The position numbers and the translations under genes were made by a program. Source: 40CM-4-68-19 sp036513415 (GTDB lineage: Bacteria > Myxococcota > Myxococcia > Myxococcales > 40CM-4-68-19). From it: 31,530 nt of DNA. The DNA is taken from the NCBI GenBank assembly GCA_036513415.1, contig DATBZA010000141.1, positions 1 to 31,530 on the forward strand, in the 5' to 3' direction. This document shows positions 23,420-31,530 of this stretch, piece by piece; positions within the stretch are counted from its first letter, which is position 1, and every line of letters begins with the position of its first letter. The notes below the pieces were generated by a model. It had not been told where the DNA came from. It did not search any database and worked only from the letters and a program-made list of their open reading frames with translations.

Positions 23420-24862
23420 TCAACAGCAGCACGGCCCATGCATCGAAGCCGCGGACGCCTGCACTTCCCCAGGAACCGCGAGGGGTCGCTGTTCGCGGTT
23501 GCCCTGGCGGTGACGATCGTCTCGCTCGTGCTCGCGTCCGTCCCGGTGCCGTCCGCCCTGGACCTGTTCGAGCACGCGCAGCCAGTTCTCCCCCGTGACC
23601 AACTCGACGTTCTTGGGCGCCGTCACCCGGGAAATCGCCTCGACGAGCAGCGGGTAGCCGCTGGCGTCCTGCGGCACGCCGCTGCGCCCGCCGAACATGT
23701 CGAGCCCGATCCCTACGTGCTCCGGACCCACCAGGCCGATGACGTGGTCGACCTGCTGTGCCCACTCGTCGGCCGTGGGGACCGCGGCGGCAGCATCCGG
23801 AGGGTCGACGTACGGAACGAAGACTGCCTTGGTCCGAGCGCGGGATTCCTGATCGACGCGCGCGATGAAGTCGCCATAGTTCGAGTCGTCGGGCGTGCGG
23901 CCGAACGACGGTCGATACTGGACCATGTCACCGATCGCCTTCGAAAGCAGCGCCGCCTTCTGCGGGTTCTTCGCGACCCATTGCTTGTAACGGACGCCCA
24001 CCGCGCTCGAGCCACCGTGGATGCCCATCACCCCACCCTTCGCCGCCAGCTTCACGATCAGATCGTCGCTCAGGCCGCCGGCGCCGGACACCGCCGCGGC
24101 GGTGACGTGGCTGGCCACCACCGGAGCCTGGCTTGCTTCGATGATCTGCCGCTGGGCGTCGGTGGAGGCGTGGGTGATATCCACCAGGATGCCGAGCGCG
24201 TTCATCTCCTGGACGAGAGCGCGCCCGCGGTCGTTGATGCCGCCCCAGTGGGCCCCGCCGCTGGGAAGACCCGGCTGCACGTCCGAGTACGCATTGAATC
24301 CGCTCTGCGACGAGAACTGGACCGATCGCAGGCCAAGCCGGTACAGCGCCCGGAGCACGTCCAGGTCGCCCTCCTGGTCCCAACCCGACTCGCAGCTGAG
24401 GAAGACCGCCATCCTGCCGCTTTCGGCGATCGCCCGGGCCTGTTCGACGTTGAGCGCAACCGCCATCTTGTCTTCGTGCGCTTCCGCGAACCGGTGGAAG
24501 GTCTCGAACATGCGCAGGATGTGCTTGGGCGTGACGTTGTAGGACCAGTATCCGTAGGTGCCGAAGTTTTCGATGATGACGTTGATCCCGGCCTCCTTCG
24601 CCCGGAGGTAGTCCCATCCAGTGCCGGTGGGGGATGGTTTCCAGGTATCGATTCCCAGCCAGAAGGTCTTGTTCGTCACGTGGACGTGTCCGTCCATCAA
24701 GATGCGGCCCTTCCGCCGAGATGGTTTCGGGCCGCCGGACCCGGTATCGGCAGGCGCCGACGCGGCCGACGCAGCGGAAGAGAAGGAAGTACCGACCGCG
24801 GCCAGCGCCCCGGCGCCGAACCCGCGAAGCGTATCTCGCCGACTCATTCTCGAGTTGCCCAT
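23420..24862 (-). CDS. Tat-exported membrane dipeptidase-like protein (peptidase M19)
   Basis: A 480-residue metallohydrolase of the renal-dipeptidase family. A twin-arginine signal (MSRRDTLRGFGAGALAAVG) is followed by metal-site motifs: DGHVHV (His59, His61), FLSCESG (Glu158), LVDITHAS (His231), VVASHVT (His252) and HVGIGLDMFGG (Asp388), then LVTGENWLRVL. In classical M19 enzymes the first motif is His-x-Asp; here it is His-x-His. The substrate Arg region after the second His is also altered. It may cleave dipeptides or a related amide/lactone. The last 45 residues are Arg/Glu/His-rich and unlike the family. It starts one base after the gntR stop, so it is in the same operon. Confidence 0.83.
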   Translation of the reverse strand: MGNSRMSRRDTLRGFGAGALAAVGTSFSSAASAASAPADTGSGGPKPSRRKGRILMDGHVHVTNKTFWLGIDTWKPSPTGTGWDYLRAKEAGINVIIENFGTYGYWSYNVTPKHILRMFETFHRFAEAHEDKMAVALNVEQARAIAESGRMAVFLSCESGWDQEGDLDVLRALYRLGLRSVQFSSQSGFNAYSDVQPGLPSGGAHWGGINDRGRALVQEMNALGILVDITHASTDAQRQIIEASQAPVVASHVTAAAVSGAGGLSDDLIVKLAAKGGVMGIHGGSSAVGVRYKQWVAKNPQKAALLSKAIGDMVQYRPSFGRTPDDSNYGDFIARVDQESRARTKAVFVPYVDPPDAAAAVPTADEWAQQVDHVIGLVGPEHVGIGLDMFGGRSGVPQDASGYPLLVEAISRVTAPKNVELVTGENWLRVLEQVQGGRHRDGREHERDDRHRQGNREQRPLAVPGEVQASAASMHGPCCC

Positions 24863-24863
24863 G

Positions 24864-25580
24864 TCAGTCCCCCTTGCCGCTGCTCCTGACGCTCGTAGCC
24901 GCGTGCTTCGGCGGCGCCGCCGCGTCGAAAAGGCTCAGCAGCATCTTCCGGGCGTCGCGCACATGGCGCCCTGCGGCGGCCGTGGCGGACGACACCCGTC
25001 GTGCATGAATGGCTTGCAGGATGGCCTCATGCTCGTCCCAGACCTTCTGCCTGTAAGCGCCCTGCTCGAGCACCATCGCCATCACCCGGCGGATGTGGCT
25101 CCACTGTCCGTGCATCACGTCGACGATGACGTGGTTGCCTGCTGCCTCGTACAGGCTGGTGTGGAAGCGCGTGTCCAGATCGATCAGCGCCGGCAAATCG
25201 GCGTTGCGGACCGCCATGCGGCCGCGCGCGATCAACTCTTGAAGGGACGTCACGTCGAACCGGGGAGCGCGCGCAAGCATGGCGGCAACGGCGGTATCGA
25301 CCGCTTCGCGAAACTCATACAGGTCGGAAATGACCTGGCCATCGAGTGCTGCAACCAACGCGCTCCGGTTGGGTTGCGCATGCACCAGACCTTCGCGCTC
25401 CAACAGCAGAAGGGCCTGACGCACGGGCTCCCGTGAGACGCCAAGCTGTGCAGCCAGGTCCTCCTGCTTCACGCGGCTGCCGGGTGCCAGGTCGCCGCGG
25501 AGGATCGCGGCCCGGATCTCGTTTGCCACCCGCGCCCTGAGAATCTCGACCGGGAGACGGTTCAACGCAGGGGTTCGCAC
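24864..25580 (-). CDS. GntR-family regulator with FCD ligand domain
   Basis: A 238-residue DNA-binding protein. The winged helix-turn-helix at about residues 10-75 shows VANEIRAAILRGDLAPGSRV and EDLAAQLGVSREPVRQALL. The C-terminal all-helical FCD domain has DLDTRFHTSLYEAAGN and WDEHEAILQAI, whose Asp and His residues usually bind a metal and an organic acid. I chose the GTG at 25578-25580, with GGAG five bases upstream; a GTG at 25604 adds eight residues. It is followed with a one-base gap by the M19 gene. A perfect palindrome 86 bases upstream is a likely operator for it and for the divergent hydrolase gene. Confidence 0.88.
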   Translation of the reverse strand: MRTPALNRLPVEILRARVANEIRAAILRGDLAPGSRVKQEDLAAQLGVSREPVRQALLLLEREGLVHAQPNRSALVAALDGQVISDLYEFREAVDTAVAAMLARAPRFDVTSLQELIARGRMAVRNADLPALIDLDTRFHTSLYEAAGNHVIVDVMHGQWSHIRRVMAMVLEQGAYRQKVWDEHEAILQAIHARRVSSATAAAGRHVRDARKMLLSLFDAAAPPKHAATSVRSSGKGD

Positions 25581-25665
25581 GCTGTCTCCCGCGCGCCCGC
25601 GCACGTGCTCTGCGCCGCGAATCGGCGCAGGCGCGCACAGGGGTCGACGCGGAGGCGGGCTCTAT

Positions 25666-25682
25666 TTGGATCCTGGATCCAA
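25666..25682. promoter_or_regulatory. Candidate GntR operator, 17-bp perfect palindrome
   Basis: TTGGATCC-T-GGATCCAA, an 8-bp perfect inverted repeat around one base, lies in the gap between the divergent gntR and alpha/beta-hydrolase genes. Short, closely spaced palindromes of this kind are typical sites for FCD-type GntR dimers. Binding by the neighbouring regulator is inferred from position. Confidence 0.6.
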
Positions 25683-25822
25683 TGTCAAGTCGCGGCGCGC
25701 CACGCGGGATCTCGTCGCTACTGCTGGCGCGTCGCGCCTTGACTGGCGTTCCGGCCCAATGCTCTCGCAGGGCCCGGTCCGGACGGGCAACGACTCGGTC
25801 GGGCGTCATCGAGGGAAAACCC

Positions 25823-27958
25823 ATGGACACGAATGCAGCGACGCACCGGTCGTGCGCGCTCCGCACGTCTCACCTGCTGGCGCTGTGGACCGCAGCAATT
25901 TGCTGGAGCGCAGGCGCCGGTGTCGCCGCCAGGCCGACGAAGGTCTTCCTTCATCCGGCGAGCGACGTGATCGTCGCTGGAGGCCACGCCTTCGGCTCGG
26001 GAGGAGCCTACGAGAAGGTGCGAGGCACGGTCGAGTTCCAGATCGACCCCACCGACCCCCGCAATGCCGGGATCACCGATCTGGAGCTGGCGCCCCGGAA
26101 CGCTGACGGGCTGGTGTCCTTCGATGCCGACTACATGCTGCTGTACCCAGCCGATCTTTCGAAGTGGAACCACCGGCTGGTCTCGGAGATCAACAACCGC
26201 GGCAGTCTCCTTCTCTTCCTCTCGTTCGCGAGCAGCCCCTTCAACAACGATCCGACCTCGCAGGCCGACTTCGGCAACGGCTTCTTCCTCAACCAGGGTT
26301 TCGCGATGGCGTGGGTGGGCTGGGGGGCGGACGTGCAGCCCGGCGGCGGGGGCCTCACGCTCCGGGTGCCGGCTCCGCTGAATCCCAACGGCACTCCCGT
26401 GACCCAGCGAATCACCATCGAGCTGGCCGACGAGTTCAGCTTCCCCGAGGGAGGGGGCACCAGCTGCGTGCCGCTGAGCGGCTCGGGGGGGATCAAGGGT
26501 TATCCCGCCGTCCTCTCGGAGAAGGCGAACGATGAGCTGTTCGTCCGCCCGAGCGACTCGCCCCGGCCTGCCGCGCCTCCCATTCCGGCGGGCACCCTGG
26601 TGCCGAACGCCCAGTGGTCGTTCCCCGACCGCGACCACCTCTGCGTCGACGGCGGCTTCCAGACCGGGATGGTGTACCAGCTCAACTACGTCGCCGAGGA
26701 CACCCGCATCATGGGGCTGGGATACGCGGCGCAGCGCGATTTCGCCTCCTTCCTGAGACACCGGACGGCGGACGACGCCGGCAGGCGAAATCCGCTCGCC
26801 ACCCGCGAAGGGGTCGCGACCTCGATCCTGTATGGAGCGTCCCAGTCCGGCGTCTACATTCGCGACTACGTCTACCAGGGCTTCAACGAGGACCTGGCCG
26901 GCCGCCGCGTGTTCGACGCGGTCCATGCACACATCTCCGGAGCGGTGAAGCTGGGGCTGAATTACCGATTCGGGCAGGTCCACCCCTGGTCCACCGAGCA
27001 CCGCGACCGCTTCATTCCGCAGGTCACGTTCCCCTTCAACTTCGGCGTCCGCGTGAACCCGCTGGTTGCGCTCGGGATCCAGAAAGGGCCGCTGAAAGAC
27101 GGGATCCTCAAGCGGCCGGCGACCGATCCGCTGTTCGTGCAGACCGACACGTCGAACGAGTACTGGTGGGCGCAATCCTCGCTGGTCGACACCGACGGCT
27201 TCGGCCACGAGGTGAAGCTGCCCAAGAACGCGCGGCATTACGTGATCGCGGGGCTCCAGCACTTCAGCGGATTCGGCTCGGTCCCGGATCGCGGTTTGTG
27301 CCAGCAGCTCAACAATCCGGTGTACCCAGGTCCCGCGCTGCGGGCGATCTTCACGAACCTCGACGACTGGGCGACGAAGGGAATCGACGCGCCGCCGAGC
27401 CGCCACGCGACGGTGGACGAGGAGCTGCTGGTGCCTCCCGAGGACCGCGAGGAGGTGGGCTTTCCGGAGATCCCGGGCGTGACCTACAACGGGCTCTTCA
27501 ACGCGCTCGGCGAGATGGACTTCGGCCCCTTCGCCTCCCAGAACCGCGGGATCATCACCAACTGGGGCCATCCTCCGGTCCTGGCGAAGTACCGCGTCCT
27601 CGTGCCGCGGGTGAGCGAGGTCGGAATCGATCTCGGCGGCGTCGAGGTTCCCGTGGTGGGGGTTCCCACCGCGACGCTGACCGGATGGAACCTCCGCCGC
27701 GCCCCCTACGCCGACGGCGAGCTCTGCGAGTTGAACGGCATGTTCCTGCCCTTGCCGGTGACGAAGAAGCAGGCCAAGGCGGCGGGCGATCCGCGGCCCT
27801 CGCTCCAGGAGCTGTACAAGAGCCACCAGGGCTACGTGAGGGCCGTCGAGCGATTCGTCCGGCGGAGCGTGAGGGAGCGTTTCCTCCTTCCTGAGGACGC
27901 CGACGCGGCCGTGCGCGACGCCGAGGCGAGCGACGTGCTCGTCGGCGTCGGCCACTGA
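25823..27958 (+). CDS. Large exported alpha/beta-hydrolase domain protein
   Basis: A 711-residue protein with an N-terminal export signal (hydrophobic about residues 17-36, then AARPTKVFLHP). It belongs to the alpha/beta hydrolase domain-containing group of PF20091 type. Features include the FEV-like N-terminal segment EKVRGTVEFQIDPTDPRN, the nucleophile-elbow-like YGASQSGVYIRDYVYQGFN (likely Ser340), and a late catalytic-His region ARHYVIAGLQHFSG. It likely hydrolyses an ester or amide outside the cytoplasm; the substrate is unknown. The ATG at 25823 has GAGGGA 6 bases upstream. A longer open frame starts at 25682 but lacks signals. Its position opposite gntR suggests shared control. Confidence 0.78.
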   Translation: MDTNAATHRSCALRTSHLLALWTAAICWSAGAGVAARPTKVFLHPASDVIVAGGHAFGSGGAYEKVRGTVEFQIDPTDPRNAGITDLELAPRNADGLVSFDADYMLLYPADLSKWNHRLVSEINNRGSLLLFLSFASSPFNNDPTSQADFGNGFFLNQGFAMAWVGWGADVQPGGGGLTLRVPAPLNPNGTPVTQRITIELADEFSFPEGGGTSCVPLSGSGGIKGYPAVLSEKANDELFVRPSDSPRPAAPPIPAGTLVPNAQWSFPDRDHLCVDGGFQTGMVYQLNYVAEDTRIMGLGYAAQRDFASFLRHRTADDAGRRNPLATREGVATSILYGASQSGVYIRDYVYQGFNEDLAGRRVFDAVHAHISGAVKLGLNYRFGQVHPWSTEHRDRFIPQVTFPFNFGVRVNPLVALGIQKGPLKDGILKRPATDPLFVQTDTSNEYWWAQSSLVDTDGFGHEVKLPKNARHYVIAGLQHFSGFGSVPDRGLCQQLNNPVYPGPALRAIFTNLDDWATKGIDAPPSRHATVDEELLVPPEDREEVGFPEIPGVTYNGLFNALGEMDFGPFASQNRGIITNWGHPPVLAKYRVLVPRVSEVGIDLGGVEVPVVGVPTATLTGWNLRRAPYADGELCELNGMFLPLPVTKKQAKAAGDPRPSLQELYKSHQGYVRAVERFVRRSVRERFLLPEDADAAVRDAEASDVLVGVGH

Positions 27959-27976
27959 CGTCCCGGAGTGAGTGAG

Positions 27977-28008
27977 GGCGGGCGGTCCGTTCCAGAAGAC
28001 CGCCCGCC
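27977..28008. terminator. Strong hairpin, likely terminator of the hydrolase gene
   Basis: GGCGGGCGGTC, 10-base loop, GACCGCCCGCC: an 11-bp perfect stem 18 bases after the hydrolase stop. No T-run follows on either strand, as is common in GC-rich genomes. It could also serve the small minus-strand frame that ends at 28018. Confidence 0.6.
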
Positions 28009-28017
28009 GGGGACGAG

Positions 28018-28161
28018 CTAGCGTCGGACGCGCACCCAGCCGTGCCGCAGGTTGTCGCGCGGCACGTTCATCGCGAAGTCGGGGCGCGTTGGTCCGCGCT
28101 CGCCGGGCTCGGACTTGCACCGCCGAACCGGCATGCGTCGCGTCTCAGCATAAGATTTCAT
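28018..28161 (-). CDS. Short 47-codon ORF or gene remnant
   Basis: ATG at 28159-28161 to TAG at 28018-28020. The product begins MKSYAETRRMPVRRCK and ends RPDFAMNVPRDNLRHGWVRV plus RR. The ending reads like a protein C-terminus rather than random sequence, and the hairpin at 27977-28008 lies directly after its stop. No family is recognised. It may be a real small basic protein or the 3' fragment of a lost gene. Confidence 0.3.
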   Translation of the reverse strand: MKSYAETRRMPVRRCKSEPGERGPTRPDFAMNVPRDNLRHGWVRVRR

Positions 28162-28361
28162 GTCTGCTCGATCGAGAGGTCGTCTGGATGCTGCTCAAGC
28201 ACAAGTAAGGCTGGTTAATCGGGCGCGCACCGCGTCTTGACTGTGAAAGTGAGCACGTGCCGTAGTCCGCGCAGTCGAGGCATGGGGGTCCCGGCGGAGA
28301 AGGTCCGGACGGCCACTGGGCCTTCTCGATCGAGTTCACAAATGTCACGAGGAGAATCGCG

Positions 28362-30560
28362 ATGAGGCGATTCCTGAGCAGATCCTTCTCTTTCGCACTC
28401 GTCTTCGCCATCAACTTCTTCCTCTCGCAAACCGCCGCGGGAAACGACGATCGCGAGAGCCACGGCGGGTTCACGATCAGGACGCTCTCGACCTGGGCGG
28501 ACCGGGTGAGCGGTGGCGACGTCCTGGTTGAGATCGCCTATCCCAGCAACCAGTCCCGCCAGTCGTTGATCGTCAGCCTGAACGGGCGCAACGTTTCCAG
28601 CGCCTTCCGCGCCGGACGGACGGCGAATACCCTCTTGGGGCTCGTCACCGGTTTGTCGGTCGGCAGGAACACGCTGACGGTGGAAGGCAGAGGCCGCGCG
28701 CCACCGAGCGAGTCGCTCGCGCTGACGAACTACCCCACAACCGGTCCGATCTTCTCGGGTCCACATCAGACTCCGTTCGTCTGCGAGACGCAGACCTTCG
28801 TTCTGCCCGTCACCGGCGGCAACCTCGGGCCTCCGCTCGATTCCGACTGCTCCACGGCGACTCGCATCGACTACGTCTACCGATCCACCGCCGGCACGAT
28901 GAAGCCCATGCTCAATCCATCGGTTCATCCGGCCGATCTCGCCCAGACCACGACGAGCCAGGGCATCACGGTGAACTACATCGTCAGGGTCGAGACCGGG
29001 ACCATCAACCGCGCCATTTACCAGATCGCCATCCTGCACGATCCCGCCGCTGGGCCGGTCCCGGATCCGTGGACGAGCTCGCCCGCCTGGAACGGGCGGC
29101 TGCTCTACAGCTACGGAGGTGGCGCGAAGGCTGGCTACCACCAGGGGCGAACGACCGGTGGGGTTCTGTCGAGCGCGAGCGGCGGTGACGTGCTGGCACT
29201 GGGTTACGCCATGGCGGGGTCGTCGTTGAACGTGTTCGGGAACAATGCCGACGACGTCCTTTCCGCCGAGACCACGATGATGGTGCGGGAGCACTTCATC
29301 GAGCGCTACGGAGTGCCGCGCTACACCCTCGGGACAGGGAGCTCGGGGGGCTCCATGCAGCTGCACCTCATCAACCAGAACTATCCGGGGATGATGCAAG
29401 GCTTCGCAGCGAGAAACAGCTTCGCGGAGCTCCTGACCTTCGGCATCCCGCTCTCCGACTGCGCCTTGCTGGAGCGCGCATTCAACACCTCTTCACTGGC
29501 CTGGAGCCTCGACCAGAAGACTGCTGTCGCGGGCTGGGGAACCTGGCAGCATTGCATCAACAACAGAACCTGGAACGCGGGGTACAAGCCCAACGGCGCC
29601 GTTACCGACAGTGCTGGCTGCGATGTGGGAATCCCGCCGGCGCTCATCTATGACCCGGTCACGAACCCCGGGGGCGCCCGCTGCACCTGGCATGACAACC
29701 TCGTCAACGTGTTTGGCCGCGACCGCGCGACCGGCTTTGCACGCCGATCGCTGGACAATGTGGGCGTCCAATACGGGCTGAAGGCCTTCAACGCCGGCCA
29801 GATCGACGCTGAGCAGTTCCTCGATCTCAACGCGCGCGTAGGCGGCTACGACATCGACGGCAACATCGTTGGGGCGCGGGAAGTCGCCGACAGAAAAGCG
29901 CTGAGCATCGCGTACCGGACGGGGCGCGTCGACAGCGGCGCAGGTGGGCTCGCCGATTTGCCCATCATCCATTTCCGGCCCTGGAGAGATGACATCGGCG
30001 ATGTGCACGATGCCATCCGCAGTCTCAGCTTCCGGGCGCGACTCATCGCCACCAACGGGAACGCCGACAACCACGTCAACATGGTCTGCTCCAACGTGGG
30101 TACCGGCTCCGGACGCCTCGATCTGATCGAGGTGATGGCAATCCGGCTTGTCGACCAGTGGGTGGAGAACGTCGTCAACGACACCGGCCACGGGAGCGCC
30201 GCGGCGAAGGTCGTCCGGAACAAGCCCGCGGGCCTCGTCGACGCTTGCTTCACTGTCACCGGCGAGCGGATCACCGACCCTGCCACCTGCGCCAGGATGT
30301 ACCCGGTACACGGCAACCCGCGCCTCGCCGCCGGTGAGCCGCTTGCCCAGGACGTCCTCAAGTGCAGATTGAAGAAGGTCGATGCCCGGGACTACGCGCG
30401 TCCGTTGACCGCAGACCAGCTGGCGTCGCTCAAGGCGATCTTCCCCCAGGGTGTCTGCGACTACTCCCGCCACGGCGTGAACCAGAAGGCGTTGGCAGGC
30501 ACCTGGCTCTCGTATCCGCTGCCAGGACAGTTCGAAGACGACGACGTCGACGACGACTGA
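28362..30560 (+). CDS. Exported DUF6351-like (tannase/alpha-beta hydrolase-like) protein
   Basis: A 732-residue secreted protein with a signal peptide (FSFALVFAINFFLSQTAAG). It fits the DUF6351 group: an N-terminal beta domain (LVEIAYPSNQSRQSLIVSLN), then SYGGGAKAGYHQG, GYAMAGSSLNVFGNN, ETTMMVREHFIERYG and the nucleophile motif GTGSSGGS (Ser328). The pattern resembles tannase-like or polyester-type hydrolases, with several Cys that could form disulfides. The substrate is unknown. The C-terminus is strongly acidic (FEDDDVDDD). GAGGAG lies 7 bases before the ATG. The stop is one base from the convergent HNH gene's stop. Confidence 0.75.
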   Translation: MRRFLSRSFSFALVFAINFFLSQTAAGNDDRESHGGFTIRTLSTWADRVSGGDVLVEIAYPSNQSRQSLIVSLNGRNVSSAFRAGRTANTLLGLVTGLSVGRNTLTVEGRGRAPPSESLALTNYPTTGPIFSGPHQTPFVCETQTFVLPVTGGNLGPPLDSDCSTATRIDYVYRSTAGTMKPMLNPSVHPADLAQTTTSQGITVNYIVRVETGTINRAIYQIAILHDPAAGPVPDPWTSSPAWNGRLLYSYGGGAKAGYHQGRTTGGVLSSASGGDVLALGYAMAGSSLNVFGNNADDVLSAETTMMVREHFIERYGVPRYTLGTGSSGGSMQLHLINQNYPGMMQGFAARNSFAELLTFGIPLSDCALLERAFNTSSLAWSLDQKTAVAGWGTWQHCINNRTWNAGYKPNGAVTDSAGCDVGIPPALIYDPVTNPGGARCTWHDNLVNVFGRDRATGFARRSLDNVGVQYGLKAFNAGQIDAEQFLDLNARVGGYDIDGNIVGAREVADRKALSIAYRTGRVDSGAGGLADLPIIHFRPWRDDIGDVHDAIRSLSFRARLIATNGNADNHVNMVCSNVGTGSGRLDLIEVMAIRLVDQWVENVVNDTGHGSAAAKVVRNKPAGLVDACFTVTGERITDPATCARMYPVHGNPRLAAGEPLAQDVLKCRLKKVDARDYARPLTADQLASLKAIFPQGVCDYSRHGVNQKALAGTWLSYPLPGQFEDDDVDDD

Positions 30561-30561
30561 T

Positions 30562-31512
30562 TCAGCGGCTGTTGACTGAAGGCGCCGTCAGGACCTCCAG
30601 GAGCGGCGCCTTCCCCAGGCGAACGCCCAGTTGCCAGCGGAGTCCGTGGGGCGCCTTGCCGCTGACGCGGATGTACCCCATGTGCACGCCGCGCAAATGA
30701 TGAACCGCGCAGAGGCTGATGAGGTTCCCCTCCTCGTCCGCGCCGCCCGCCGAGCGGTACTCGACGTGGTGGGCATGCTCGGCCGCCCGGCTGCAGCCCG
30801 GGACCTGGCAGAAGCCCCGATCGCGCGCGAGGACCTGCTTCTGCAGGGTATTCTGCTCCGCCAGGATCGGTTTCCAGACCTCCACGAAGTGCGCGGCGAT
30901 CCTCCGGAGGCATTCGCCAGGCGGTAGCCACCGCCCCGCGTCCTTGCGGGCCGCCCGAAATGCCAGGCTGAGAAGCGCAAGAATCCGCCGAGGGGCGACC
31001 AGGTCGAGCTTACCCTGGGCGCACATCTGCACCTCCTCCTTCGCCTCCAACTCGCGCCGGAGCTCGATGCAGGTCACCTGTCCAGCCCGGTCGATCAAGC
31101 TATCGACGTTGGTGTCGCTTGCGTGGCGAGCGATGAGCCGCGCCTTCTCGTAGGAAACCCGCCCCTCGTGCATCGCCTGCCTGAGCAACGGCAGATCGTA
31201 CAGCTTCCGCTCGAGCGAGACGCGCTGCTGGACCGTCCGCTCCGCCATCCCCAGCCGCTCGCAGCAGTAGTGCTCGAAGGAGGCGAAGCCCAGAAACCGC
31301 CAGCCGTCCAGGCTCCGAAACAGCAGCGCGAGGTGTCCGAAGGTGCCGTCCCACTGATTGCGCATCCCCGAGAACCGCCGCAGCTCCTGATCGAGGAGCC
31401 ACGGATCGTTCTCCGCATCCGGGCTCGGCGCCGGTGCCGGAACCGGTGCCGGCTGGGCGAGGAATGCCCACTGCGCGCTCTCCTTCTCCAGCATTTCCTT
31501 GACCGGGTCCAT
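30562..31512 (-). CDS. HNH endonuclease-like protein (5' end close to window edge)
   Basis: A 316-residue protein. The first 35 residues are Pro/Ala-rich, then a helical region follows (FASFEHYCCERLGMAERTVQ, EGRVSYEKARLIARHA) similar to the DUF222-type part of many HNH proteins. The C-terminal HNH motif reads CQVPGCSRAAEHAHHVEYRS, then GGADEEGNLISLCAVHHLRGVH, with the His-His, Asn and His residues plus paired Cys for zinc. It may cleave DNA; such genes occur in many copies in some actinobacterial and myxobacterial genomes and are of uncertain role. AAGGA precedes the ATG at 31512. The frame stays open to the edge, so a longer start cannot be excluded. Confidence 0.8.
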   Translation of the reverse strand: MDPVKEMLEKESAQWAFLAQPAPVPAPAPSPDAENDPWLLDQELRRFSGMRNQWDGTFGHLALLFRSLDGWRFLGFASFEHYCCERLGMAERTVQQRVSLERKLYDLPLLRQAMHEGRVSYEKARLIARHASDTNVDSLIDRAGQVTCIELRRELEAKEEVQMCAQGKLDLVAPRRILALLSLAFRAARKDAGRWLPPGECLRRIAAHFVEVWKPILAEQNTLQKQVLARDRGFCQVPGCSRAAEHAHHVEYRSAGGADEEGNLISLCAVHHLRGVHMGYIRVSGKAPHGLRWQLGVRLGKAPLLEVLTAPSVNSR

Positions 31513-31530
31513 CGAGTCCTTGGCGGGCGC

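Larger units (their letters stand above)
27959..28361. other. Intergenic region between two hydrolase genes
   Basis: About 400 bases. It holds a strong hairpin at 27977-28008, a 47-codon minus-strand frame at 28018-28161 and the 5' flank of the DUF6351-like gene. TTGACT at 28237-28242 could be a -35 element, but the -10 position is poor. An 8-bp palindrome GCACGTGC occurs at 28253-28260. Confidence 0.5.

Noticed and set aside
25682..25822. A 47-codon N-terminal extension of the alpha/beta hydrolase
   Set aside because: It would start inside the palindromic operator, lacks a ribosome binding site and would bury the signal peptide; the ATG at 25823 has a good GAGGGA site.

Overview
High-GC bacterial chromosome window, most likely from a myxobacterium-like member of Myxococcota. 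This is inferred from the protein content: a Pkn-type Ser/Thr kinase with a membrane anchor and PEGA domains, a PolX-PHP polymerase, Lys/Ala/Pro-rich linkers, GTG/TTG starts and tight gene packing. No rRNA, tRNA, CRISPR array or intact transposase was seen.

Layout. (1) 1-2166, minus: a three-gene operon with a dihydrodipicolinate-reductase-like oxidoreductase and two hot-dog dehydratase subunits that resemble a HadA/HadB pair; the second subunit runs off the left edge. (2) 2488-5047: a glutaredoxin-like protein and a penicillin-binding transpeptidase (minus), divergent from an MscS channel. (3) 5131-9985: a membrane-anchored protein with three complete DsbA-like thioredoxin domains, a GNAT acetyltransferase, the PEGA kinase and a small Cys-rich protein. 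(4) 9986-11202: a decayed patch with a short repeat family in both orientations and two broken genes, one NTF2/DUF4440-like and one TlpA-like. (5) 11199-20788: CutA, nested in the open 3' end of a histidine kinase frame; an SCP2-like protein; PolX; an NlpC/P60-like lipoprotein; a Wzi-like outer-membrane protein; a 2-oxoacid dehydrogenase E2; an orphan PTS EIIC-like permease; and a long DgkA-type kinase. (6) 20790-31512, more accessory: a radical SAM/SPASM-like enzyme, a PAS-HTH-B12-binding-like regulator, a GntR/FCD regulator in operon with a Tat-exported M19 dipeptidase-like protein, two large exported alpha/beta-hydrolase-like proteins, and an HNH endonuclease-like protein.

How the genes may work together. 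The first operon probably performs a lipid or acyl-thioester step. PBP, MscS, the NlpC-like protein, the Wzi-like protein and DgkA all belong to the cell envelope. The GntR gene is divergent from a secreted hydrolase, and a perfect 17-bp palindrome lies between them, so one regulator may control both the hydrolase and the dipeptidase. The items most worth a second look are the triple-DsbA protein, the repeat-riddled decay patch, the PAS-HTH-B12-like regulator and the GntR-centred hydrolase locus.
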